NCBI GenBank assembly: GCA_026985655.1
Contig: JALSQB010000005.1
Coordinates: 1-5,656, forward strand
Length of the DNA stretch: 5,656 nt
DNA from: Campylobacteraceae bacterium
GTDB taxonomy: Bacteria > Campylobacterota > Campylobacteria > Campylobacterales > Sulfurovaceae
Reading direction: 5' to 3'
Below are positions 1 to 5,157 of the stretch, in pieces (positions within the stretch are counted from its first letter, which is position 1; every line of letters starts with the position of its first letter). Under the pieces are notes generated by a model that had not been told where the DNA came from, ran no database searches, and saw nothing but the letters and a program-made list of their open reading frames with translations. A program made the translations under genes and the position numbers.

Positions 1-26
1 ATAGATGAATATGGAAATAATAATAT

Positions 27-45
27 TATATCATCATATGATATA
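27..45. promoter_or_regulatory. Inverted repeat upstream of the exported-protein gene, possible operator
   Basis: TATATCAT (27-34) and ATGATATA (38-45) are exact reverse complements separated by CAT, giving 8-bp arms with a 3-bp spacer. The dyad lies 28 nt before the preferred start codon at 74 and overlaps possible -10 hexamers (TATTAT at 24-29, TATGAT at 37-42). That position would suit an operator, but the sequence is so AT-rich that chance is a real alternative. No regulator is encoded nearby. Confidence 0.35.
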
Positions 46-73
46 CGAATTCAATAAACAAGGAGAAGTAAAA

Positions 74-613
74 ATGAAAACAACAATACTAACACTATTA
101 ACAATTTGTACGATAGCATTAAATGCTGATAACATTCCTGACCCAGATAAATATAACACTGTAGAAAGAAAGGTCATGGTCACCAATATAGATGACTATC
201 TAACTGTTCAACTGCTTGGTTGTATCGAAGCTATGGTTGGAGATAATGTTACTTATTCAGTAGAACAAAATATATCTCTTCGCTTAGGATATAAGCATAA
301 TAGGTTTCGTTTTTTAGGTATTAAAAAAGATTTATTGAATGAGTTTGGGGGGATAGATACAAAAGCAACAGATAATATATATGAGTCTTCTAATGAAGAG
401 TTGTCAGAAAAATTAGTACAACTATCCATAAATAAAAAATCACCACAGATGATTACAAATGGAACTATATATGTGGATAAAAAATATCCAATGAAAACAG
501 ATTATTATTATTATGAAATTAAAGAGAGTACTGATGTAAATCTAACGCTCAAACTTAAAAAGCGTATTATCGGCTTTAGCGATGGTTCGGCTGATAAAGT
601 TATAAACTATTAA
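74..613 (+). CDS. Exported protein of unknown function, 179 aa
   Basis: I do not recognise this protein. The reading frame is open from position 5, but I start it at the ATG at 74: AGGAG at 61-65 stands 8 nt upstream, and the protein then begins with a normal signal peptide (MKTTILTLLTICTIALNA, likely cleaved near residue 18). The 23 extra upstream residues would put charged sequence before the hydrophobic core and overlap the dyad at 27-45. The mature part of about 160 residues has no membrane segment. It has a single cysteine near residue 50, a Lys/Asp/Glu-rich middle, a YYYYE run, and a basic stretch (LKLKKR) near the C-terminus. The likely location is the periplasm or outer envelope. The lipoprotein gene starts 9 nt after the stop codon, so the two are probably co-transcribed. 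The function is unknown; the secretion signal and start are the well-supported parts. Confidence 0.75.
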   Translation: MKTTILTLLTICTIALNADNIPDPDKYNTVERKVMVTNIDDYLTVQLLGCIEAMVGDNVTYSVEQNISLRLGYKHNRFRFLGIKKDLLNEFGGIDTKATDNIYESSNEELSEKLVQLSINKKSPQMITNGTIYVDKKYPMKTDYYYYEIKESTDVNLTLKLKKRIIGFSDGSADKVINY

Positions 614-622
614 GGATTGAAG

Positions 623-781
623 ATGAAACATACAACAATATTTTTATTAATACTCTCTTTTGCTATGACAGGATGCAACGAAGACAATAATGATACCAAT
701 ACTACGAAAAATTATGTAGAAATTGAAGAACAGTATAAGAGTATAACTGTTCCTATGATTAAACGGGAGGATTTAGAGTAA
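623..781 (+). CDS. Small probable lipoprotein, 52 aa
   Basis: ATG at 623 follows AAGGA (612-616) by 6 nt, and that Shine-Dalgarno overlaps the stop codon of the preceding gene, which suggests coupled translation. The product begins MKHTTIFLLILSFAMTGC: a charged start, a hydrophobic core and a cysteine at position 18 preceded by M-T-G. This is close to a lipobox, although Met at -3 is less usual than Leu. The mature part is only 34-35 residues: an Asn/Asp/Thr-rich linker (NEDNNDTNTTKN), then a charged tail ending KREDLE. This fits a short anchored peptide in the inner or outer membrane. The gene lies between two envelope genes, with gaps of 9 and 2 nt, which argues for a real gene in one operon. 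It could also be the surviving N-terminus of a longer lipoprotein, but I see no continuation in other frames because the next gene starts immediately. No function can be assigned. Confidence 0.65.
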   Translation: MKHTTIFLLILSFAMTGCNEDNNDTNTTKNYVEIEEQYKSITVPMIKREDLE

Positions 782-783
782 CT

Positions 784-1152
784 GTGGTCGATATGCACTA
801 TGAGATAGATTTTTTATCTTCACTTCTTTTTACCATTACGATAGAAACGATGGTTATTTATGGCTTAATTCGGTACTTTTATAAGAAAGAGATAGAAACA
901 AAAGAGATACTCTTTGCAGGAGTGATTCCCTCTTTTGCTACCTTACCCTATGTTTGGTTTATCTTTCCACTGCTCTCTGTCATTGGTTCTTATGCTTTCT
1001 ATGTTTGGACAGCTGAAATATCGGTAACTTTAATTGAGGTATTGATACTTTATAAACTATTAAATATCTCTTTAAAAGAGGCTTTTGTACTCTCTTTCTT
1101 TGCCAATGTTGCTTCTTATGGAATTGGTAAGATTGTCCATATACTCATGTAA
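784..1152 (+). CDS. Small integral membrane protein of unknown function, 122 aa, four predicted helices
   Basis: The start is taken as GTG at 784, two nt after the lipoprotein stop. The nearest Shine-Dalgarno (GGGAGG, 765-770, inside the lipoprotein gene) is 13 nt away, longer than ideal but much closer than to the in-frame ATG at 793, so translational coupling is likely. A 119-aa product from 793 is possible. Four hydrophobic stretches are visible at about residues 10-32, 42-64, 66-93 and 98-121. The two halves look related: E21-x-MVIY-x-LI followed by KE at 40-41, and E85-x-LILY-x-LL followed by KE at 98-99, suggesting a duplicated two-helix unit. A glutamate lies in or near helices 1 and 3. 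I do not recognise a named family. Possible roles include a small permease component or the membrane partner of the two secreted neighbours, both inference. Confidence 0.75.
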   Translation: MVDMHYEIDFLSSLLFTITIETMVIYGLIRYFYKKEIETKEILFAGVIPSFATLPYVWFIFPLLSVIGSYAFYVWTAEISVTLIEVLILYKLLNISLKEAFVLSFFANVASYGIGKIVHILM

Positions 1153-1160
1153 CCACATTC

Positions 1161-1346
1161 TAACGTTAGGGGTCAAACGTTGAAAATCCACCAAACTCTC
1201 ACTATAATACCTTTAAAAAAAGGAATACCCCATGTTAAGAAAACAAAGAATAGACCTAGCAGGTTACCATCATGTTATTAACAGAGGGGTAACCCATTCA
1301 AAAGTATTTATGGGAGATAAAGATTATGAAACCTTATCACCTTATT
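1161..1346 (+). mobile_element. Left-end fragment of a RAYT/IS200-like element
   Basis: The segment carries an apparent left end (TAACGTTAGGGGTCAAACGTTG, with AACGTT at 1162-1167 and 1176-1181), a promoter, a Shine-Dalgarno and the first codons of a Y1-type transposase. A GGGGTCA-type motif shortly before the gene resembles leaders I recall for REP-associated tyrosine transposases; that comparison is from memory. The fragment ends near 1345, where yajR begins on the other strand. No right end is visible. A 7-bp direct repeat (ACCTTAT at 1331-1337 and 1339-1345) sits at the junction. The left boundary is approximate. Confidence 0.5.
1180..1208 (+). promoter_or_regulatory. Sigma70-type promoter of the transposase remnant
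   Basis: TTGAAA (1180-1185) and a perfect TATAAT (1203-1208) are separated by exactly 17 nt. This is the best sigma70 match I noticed in the window. Transcription would begin near 1215, about 17 nt before the ATG at 1232 and just before the Shine-Dalgarno AAGGA (1220-1224). The transcript would read into the 3' end of yajR as antisense. Confidence 0.6.
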
Positions 1347-1402
1347 TTAAGCCTCGTGCAACATCCCACGAACTTCATCTTCATCAATCAAATCTTTGTT
1401 AA
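1232..1402 (+). pseudogene. Truncated REP-associated (Y1/IS200-like) transposase remnant
   Basis: The frame begins MLRKQRIDLAGYHHVINRGV and continues KVFMGDKDYE. This is the characteristic N-terminus of RAYT/TnpA-REP-type Y1 transposases (typically PRxPRIDxxGxxYHVxxRG...F..D.DYE). AAGGA stands 7 nt before the ATG and a strong promoter lies upstream, so the front end is intact. Homology appears to stop at about residue 37-40 (near 1345). After that the frame reads antisense through the last codons of yajR to a TAA at 1400-1402, giving a 56-aa open frame. The family's HUH metal-binding motif, catalytic tyrosine and roughly three-quarters of the usual length are missing, so it cannot be an active transposase. 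A short fusion peptide could still be translated. The family call rests on recognising the N-terminal block. Confidence 0.75.
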
Positions 1403-2684
1403 ACTTCACCACAGCAATTTGCTCGGTTTCATTCACATAGGACTCAACAATGGCTTCGTGTTCGGTTAGTGCATGAATGTCTTCTCGTTTAAAGAGGTCA
1501 AGGGGTAGGTAAACATTTCCACGGTTGTTTGGGCTTGGCATGGTGTAAACCCATACGAACCAAGCCATGGCAATGACCATGACTATCATCGCTAGAGATG
1601 CTCGGTCGTAGTGTTGCATCATGTAACCAGCAAGTAGCCCACCAAAGAAGATGCCTGTGTACGCAAAGGTATTGGCGACCCCAAGGGCTGCTCCTTTTTG
1701 GTGTACTTTGGCGTATTTGGCGACAAAACTTTGAAGCAGTGGCTCAAACATGTTAAAGCCAATGAAGAAGAAGACTACGCCTACCACAAAAAGCCAAGCA
1801 GAAGTGGCAAAGCCCATGAAGATGAAACCTGTAAAGATAATGGCAACGGAAATCATAAATATCTCTTTACCTTTTCCATGTTTTTCACCATAAATGGCAG
1901 CAGGTGCCATGGCAAGGAAACCAAATATCATAGCAGGAAAATAGACTTTCCATAGTTCAGAGTGTGTCCAAGCAAAGCCACCATCTTCAACACTTGAAGT
2001 CATGGCAATGGGAATGATGAAAAATGCCATGGTCATAATGGAGGAGTGAAAAAGAAAAGTGATGTACATTCTTACCAGTGCTTTGTCTTTAAATACTTCG
2101 GTGAATTTTGATTCTGCTTCTGAATAGGTATGGACAATTTTTGGTGGATTTGGTACAGAGGTAAAAAGAATTCCCATGGCCATAACAGACAAAATGGCTG
2201 TTATCCAAAAGAGTTTGTCGTAACCAAAAGCAGGTCCAACGGTAGGGGCGATAATCATCGCTGCGGCGAATGAAAGAGCAATCGTTCCCCCCATGATTGC
2301 CATGGCGTGAGCCCGTTGTTCCTCTTTGACTAAATCGGCTATCATCGCTGAAACAACTGAACCAATGGCTCCTGCTCCTTGTAAAAAACGACCAATGAGT
2401 AACATGTAAATGTTATCTGAAAGAGCAGCCGTGACTGAACCACCAATAAAGATGAGCAGTCCAAAAAATAGCACAGGTTTACGTCCAAACTTATCTGACA
2501 TCATTCCAAAAGGTACTTGAAAAAGTGCTTGAGTGGCTGCGTAACCACCCACAGCTAGACCTGCTAAAAAGGGGGTAGCCCCTTCCATCTGTAAAGCATA
2601 GAGCGAGAGGATTGGTAACACAATAAAAAGTCCAAAAAATCGCAAGGCGACAATGAAGCTTAGAGGCATGATTTGTTTAATCAT
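1347..2684 (-). CDS. yajR: YajR-like major facilitator transporter with C-terminal YAM domain
   Basis: This 445-aa inner-membrane protein belongs to the drug/proton antiporter side of the major facilitator superfamily. Motif A is at residues 60-70 (GMMSDKFGRKP), motif B at 98-111 (GRFLQGAGAIGSVV, with R99), and a motif C-like APTVGPAFG at 146-154, as in 12-helix exporters. A long central cytoplasmic loop (about 180-205) joins the two six-helix halves. Residues from about 392 to the end form a soluble ferredoxin-like tail (PLDLFKRED...VVKFNKDLIDEDEVRGML) that matches in place and pattern the YAM domain of E. coli YajR (454 aa). The N-terminal half also resembles YajR closely (LSDNIY, GRFLQGAGAI). 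The start at 2684 is supported by GGAG (2693-2696) 8 nt upstream. The stop abuts the transposase remnant, but the tail ends as in YajR, so it looks complete. The substrate is unknown. The gene is divergent from rdgB. Confidence 0.88.
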   Translation of the reverse strand: MIKQIMPLSFIVALRFFGLFIVLPILSLYALQMEGATPFLAGLAVGGYAATQALFQVPFGMMSDKFGRKPVLFFGLLIFIGGSVTAALSDNIYMLLIGRFLQGAGAIGSVVSAMIADLVKEEQRAHAMAIMGGTIALSFAAAMIIAPTVGPAFGYDKLFWITAILSVMAMGILFTSVPNPPKIVHTYSEAESKFTEVFKDKALVRMYITFLFHSSIMTMAFFIIPIAMTSSVEDGGFAWTHSELWKVYFPAMIFGFLAMAPAAIYGEKHGKGKEIFMISVAIIFTGFIFMGFATSAWLFVVGVVFFFIGFNMFEPLLQSFVAKYAKVHQKGAALGVANTFAYTGIFFGGLLAGYMMQHYDRASLAMIVMVIAMAWFVWVYTMPSPNNRGNVYLPLDLFKREDIHALTEHEAIVESYVNETEQIAVVKFNKDLIDEDEVRGMLHEA

Positions 2685-2717
2685 ATTAATATCTCCAATA
2701 GGATAGAATTTGTCCTA

Positions 2718-2723
2718 ATTATA
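2718..2723 (-). promoter_or_regulatory. Candidate -10 element for yajR
   Basis: The - strand reads TATAAT here, about 34 nt upstream of the yajR start, placing transcription start near 2711 and leaving a leader of about 27 nt that contains the Shine-Dalgarno. No good -35 lies 17 nt upstream. That is common in Campylobacterota, whose sigma70 promoters depend little on a -35. A matching + strand promoter for rdgB is less clear (TATAAA at 2727-2732 would start transcription almost at the rdgB start codon). Confidence 0.45.
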
Positions 2724-2744
2724 TGCTATAAAGGTTAAGAGTTG

Positions 2745-3335
2745 ATGAAAATTGTTTTAGCAACAGGAAACAAAGGTAAAATTCGAGAGTTTGAAAAGAT
2801 GTGTGATGCTGAAGTGGTAGCATTTTCTGATATATTGGGTCATTTGGATATTGTTGAAGATGCAGATACCTTTAAAGGTAATGCCCTGATTAAGGCACGA
2901 ACCATTTATGAAAAGTTAAATGATAGCGAGGCGATTGTGGTCTCTGATGATTCTGGCATCTCTGTGCCTTTGTTGGGGGGTATTCCTGGGATTTATTCGG
3001 CACGTTATGCAGGAGAGGGTGCAACAGACAAAGAGAACTTGTATAAATTGGTCGAAGCAGTAAAAGCACAAAATGTTGAAAAAACTCCAGCTTACTACAC
3101 CGCTGCCATTGCTATTGTGAGCCGACATGGTGAATATGTGGTGCATGGGTGGATGCATGGCGAGGTGTTGAGTAGCACACGAGGTGAAAAAGGTTTTGGA
3201 TATGACCCGATGTTTGTTCCTGATGGATATGACAAAACCTTAGGAGAACTAGACGATGAGGTGAAAAAGAACATTTCACATCGTGCTAAAGCATTAGCCT
3301 TAGCCAAACCCATCATCAAGATGTTACAACGATAA
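2745..3335 (+). CDS. rdgB: Non-canonical purine NTP pyrophosphatase (RdgB/HAM1, ITPase family)
   Basis: This 196-aa cytoplasmic enzyme hydrolyses dITP, ITP and XTP to the monophosphate plus pyrophosphate, keeping deaminated purines out of DNA and RNA. All family blocks are present at usual spacing: LATGNKGKIREF at residues 5-16 (nucleotide/phosphate binding, K10 and K12), EDADTFKGNALIKA at 38-51, SDDSGI at 67-72 with the catalytic Asp pair D68/D69, GGIPGIYSARYAG at 78-90, GEKGFGYDPMF at 147-157 and ISHRAKAL at 177-184. The length matches the E. coli enzyme (197 aa). I start at ATG 2745 rather than the TTG one codon earlier because the protein then begins MKIVLATGNKGK as in the family; AAGG (2731-2734) is 10 nt upstream. 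It ends in tandem stops (TAA TAA). The downstream gene follows after 31 nt and is probably in the same transcript. Confidence 0.96.
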   Translation: MKIVLATGNKGKIREFEKMCDAEVVAFSDILGHLDIVEDADTFKGNALIKARTIYEKLNDSEAIVVSDDSGISVPLLGGIPGIYSARYAGEGATDKENLYKLVEAVKAQNVEKTPAYYTAAIAIVSRHGEYVVHGWMHGEVLSSTRGEKGFGYDPMFVPDGYDKTLGELDDEVKKNISHRAKALALAKPIIKMLQR

Positions 3336-3366
3336 TAACGTTCACATCAAATAAAAAAGGAAAAAT

Positions 3367-3939
3367 ATGATAGTAGAAGTAGTTTCAGATATAGTTAAAG
3401 CATTAAATGCAGAGGGTGTAGATAGTAGTAAATCTCTACAAGACAATATTGCATTGTTGATGCAAGAGAGTAATTTTGTGTGGCGAAAAGATTATACCAT
3501 TGCTGTAGCCAAAGACAATAGTAAGACAAAAATAGCCAATTTTATGGTTTGTGATAAGCTTGATGAAACAGCACAAACCTTTAAAGTAAAACGCGAAAAA
3601 GATTTTTGGCAAAAACTTCAAGCTAGAGAAGACTATAAAGCCGTAGTTGAGTGTTCTTCTTTTGGGGCTAATACTGATTTGTATGACATTGAAACGCAGG
3701 GACGAGACATTATGCGTTCACGTAAAGAAGTGCCAACGGTTGCTGTGGGTGGTTTTGTATGGGTGGTAGCTATTGATGCTTCTGTTAATCTTGATGCCTT
3801 ATTTGAACTCTATTTTAAAGAAAATTATCAGGTAGTAAATAGAGATGAGGAAAACTATTACATTGGTTGGACAGACAATCTAAAAACCTTAGATATGCGT
3901 TACTTTATTTGTAATCCGACTACAAAACAGTTGAATTAG
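3367..3939 (+). CDS. Conserved-looking cytoplasmic protein of unknown function, 190 aa
   Basis: I do not recognise a family. AAGGA (3357-3361) lies 5 nt before the ATG, and base use resembles rdgB, so it looks like a resident gene. There is no signal peptide or membrane segment. The N-terminal third looks helical (SDIVKALNAEGVDSSKSL, residues 7-24). The middle is Lys/Arg-rich with KREKDFWQKLQARED at 75-89. Residues 123-137 form a hydrophobic glycine-containing strand region (PTVAVGGFVWVVAID). The C-terminal part is rich in Tyr, Asn and Asp (EENYYIGWTDN, 161-171). Cysteines at 62, 96 and 182 are too scattered to suggest a metal site. It follows rdgB by 31 nt, probably in one operon, but that alone does not give it a nucleotide-related role. 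It converges with tonB, with only 4 nt between the two stop codons. Confidence 0.8.
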   Translation: MIVEVVSDIVKALNAEGVDSSKSLQDNIALLMQESNFVWRKDYTIAVAKDNSKTKIANFMVCDKLDETAQTFKVKREKDFWQKLQAREDYKAVVECSSFGANTDLYDIETQGRDIMRSRKEVPTVAVGGFVWVVAIDASVNLDALFELYFKENYQVVNRDEENYYIGWTDNLKTLDMRYFICNPTTKQLN

Positions 3940-3943
3940 TTTC

Positions 3944-4780
3944 TTAACGAATATTAAAATGTAAAACAACTGAGATGTCAAAAAGGGGTAGTTCCCCTTT
4001 AACGTTGGCAGGTATGTTCATGGGAAAAGATTGGTGTAGTGTTTTTCTAATGCTTTTTTGGAATATACTTTTCCCATTAATAAACCGAATATTGGTAACA
4101 TCCCCCGACTTCGTAATGTCAAATCGAACTTCTACTGACCCTTCTATGTGCCTTCTTTTCGCAAGTCTAGGATAAACTTTATTGGCAAGGATTTTCGAAC
4201 GAACATTTCGTAAAAAAGCTTTTTTGTTATGGTTATTGTGAGGGGTTTTTTGAGCCATTGGTGTTGATTTGATAACTGTTGGCTGAACAATGGGATGAGA
4301 TATGGGTTTTGGTGCAGGAACATATCTTTGAATGGGTGCTACTGTAGGTTTTGGAGCAACATAAACAGGAGCAGGAGCTACATAGGTTTCTACATACTCC
4401 TCAACTCTTTTTTTCTTAATAATTTTTTTCTTTATTACTCTTTTAGGTTTATGCTTTTTAATAACTTTTTTCTTTATAACTCTCTTTTTTTTGATGATTT
4501 TTTTAATTACTTTTTTAGGCTTAGGCTTAGGCTTTTTAATTATCTTTTTTTTAATAATTTTTTTCTTAACAAGCTTTTTCTTAACGACTTTTTTTACAAC
4601 AGGCTTAACAACTTTTTTAACAAGCTTTTTAGGAGGAGTAACAAGGGCTATCTTAATCACTTTTGAGGGTGCTGGTTTTACTATCTTCTTTTGAGCAGGC
4701 ATCATAAAATAGATAGCATATAACAGTACAAAGGTTAAACTGCTTAATAAAAAAGCATTAAAATAGCGTATTTTGGTCAT
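3944..4780 (-). CDS. tonB: TonB energy-transducing protein with extended lysine-rich linker
   Basis: TonB links the ExbB-ExbD motor to outer-membrane receptors. In this 278-aa protein residues 1-8 are cytoplasmic, about 9-27 form the single membrane anchor (FNAFLLSSLTFVLLYAIYFMM region), and the rest is periplasmic. Residues 51-125 are an unusual linker built from KK/KKK plus two aliphatic residues, often in a five-residue repeat (KKKLV, KKKII, KKKII). I count 40 Lys and 3 Arg in 75 residues, with no acidic residue. Residues 133-168 form a more usual Pro-rich segment (VAPAPVYVAPKP). The C-terminal TonB domain spans about 186-278, with SKILANKVYPRLAKRRHIEG, then VEVRFDITKSGDV and a final beta strand FDISVVLHFNIR. 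The start codon overlaps the exbD stop (ATGA), so translation is coupled. A terminator-like hairpin lies inside the last 20 codons. The linker replaces the Lys-Pro/Glu-Pro rod of E. coli TonB. Confidence 0.93.
   Translation of the reverse strand: MTKIRYFNAFLLSSLTFVLLYAIYFMMPAQKKIVKPAPSKVIKIALVTPPKKLVKKVVKPVVKKVVKKKLVKKKIIKKKIIKKPKPKPKKVIKKIIKKKRVIKKKVIKKHKPKRVIKKKIIKKKRVEEYVETYVAPAPVYVAPKPTVAPIQRYVPAPKPISHPIVQPTVIKSTPMAQKTPHNNHNKKAFLRNVRSKILANKVYPRLAKRRHIEGSVEVRFDITKSGDVTNIRFINGKSIFQKSIRKTLHQSFPMNIPANVKGELPLFDISVVLHFNIR
3983..4001 (-). terminator. Terminator-like hairpin inside the 3' end of tonB
   Basis: On the - strand AAAGGGG, loop AACTA, CCCCTTT, then two more T residues form a 7-bp stem followed by a U-rich run (five T in total after the C tract). 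It ends 37 nt before the tonB stop codon, so it is coding (VKGELPLF). On the + strand the same stem lies 44 nt after the stop of the 190-aa gene, with AAAAA before it and only TTT after. It could act as a shared terminator for the convergent genes, better placed for the + strand gene but with a better U tract on the - strand. Confidence 0.4.
4400..4630 (-). repeat. Degenerate A-rich tandem repeat encoding the TonB linker
   Basis: The - strand is almost pure AAG/AAA and GTT/ATT codons in runs of about 12-15 nt, matching the KKxx and KKKxx protein units of residues 51-125. Runs of six or seven A occur repeatedly. Copies are imperfect, so this is a low-complexity coding repeat rather than a clean microsatellite. 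The boundaries are approximate. Confidence 0.7.
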
Positions 4781-5157
4781 TTTTTAGTGATAATCCCTAA
4801 ATTTTCATATTCATTCTTTTTTAAAATATCTAAAATGAAAACAAAATTGTCAAACTTGGCATTTTTGTCAGAGTAGAGCAGAATAGGGTCTTTTTTATTG
4901 TGCTTTAAAAGCAGTTCTTCCACTTTGTCATGGGCTATCTTCTCTTTGTCAAAAAAAATCTCACCATTTTCTTTGATGGAAATTTTGAGGTCTTTTTTGG
5001 GTTGCTCTTTCATTTCACTTGAACCTTGTGGGAGGTCAAGCTTAATGAGTCCTGTTTGAATGAAAGAAGCTGTGGTTAAAACAATGACGAAAAGCACCAA
5101 CATAATGTCAATAAATGGCACAACATTAATGGTGTCAAATTTTGCAGAGCGTCGCAT
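4777..5157 (-). CDS. exbD: ExbD, TonB-system proton channel subunit
   Basis: This 126-aa protein has the ExbD layout: a short cytoplasmic start, one membrane helix (about residues 12-34) and a periplasmic domain (about 45-126). The block NVVPFIDIMLVLFVIVLTTA begins at residue 11. D17 corresponds by motif to the essential membrane aspartate (D25) of E. coli ExbD, the residue thought to be protonated and deprotonated as protons flow. The preceding P14 and following LVL are also typical. The periplasmic part (KISIKENGEIFFDKEKI, then PILLYSDKNAKFDNFVFILD) matches the usual small alpha/beta fold. The ATG shares its first base with the last base of the exbB stop on this strand (TAATG), and the TGA overlaps the tonB start (ATGA), so the three genes form one coupled operon. 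The length fits the short epsilonproteobacterial ExbD type. Confidence 0.95.
   Translation of the reverse strand: MRRSAKFDTINVVPFIDIMLVLFVIVLTTASFIQTGLIKLDLPQGSSEMKEQPKKDLKISIKENGEIFFDKEKIAHDKVEELLLKHNKKDPILLYSDKNAKFDNFVFILDILKKNEYENLGIITKK

Noticed and set aside
5..73. N-terminal extension of the first gene by 23 codons
   Set aside because: It lacks a Shine-Dalgarno, destroys the signal peptide layout and overlaps the dyad. The ATG at 74 has AGGAG at good spacing.
1698..1955. 85-aa + strand open frame
   Set aside because: It lies antisense within yajR, has charged low-quality composition and no ribosome binding site.
2700..2716. AGGA...TCCT inverted repeat between yajR and rdgB as an operator
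   Set aside because: Arms are only 4 bp with a 9-bp spacer, which is expected by chance.
2916..3319. Two - strand open frames (80 and 74 aa)
   Set aside because: Both are shadows of rdgB, whose motifs on the + strand are unambiguous.
3436..3621. 61-aa - strand open frame
   Set aside because: It is a shadow inside the 190-aa gene with no start signal.
1162..4007. Repeated AACGTT hexamers (1162, 1176, 3337, 4002) as a dispersed motif
   Set aside because: A 6-bp palindrome found four times in unrelated contexts gives no evidence of a system. Only the pair at the transposase left end may matter.
3975..4175. 66-aa + strand open frame
   Set aside because: It is antisense to the conserved C-terminal TonB domain and has no ribosome binding site.
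4295..4694. Two + strand open frames rich in Phe, Leu and Asn that look like membrane proteins
   Set aside because: They are the mirror of the lysine-rich tonB linker: AAA/AAG codons read as TTT/CTT on the other strand. They lack Shine-Dalgarno sites and lie inside a well-supported gene.
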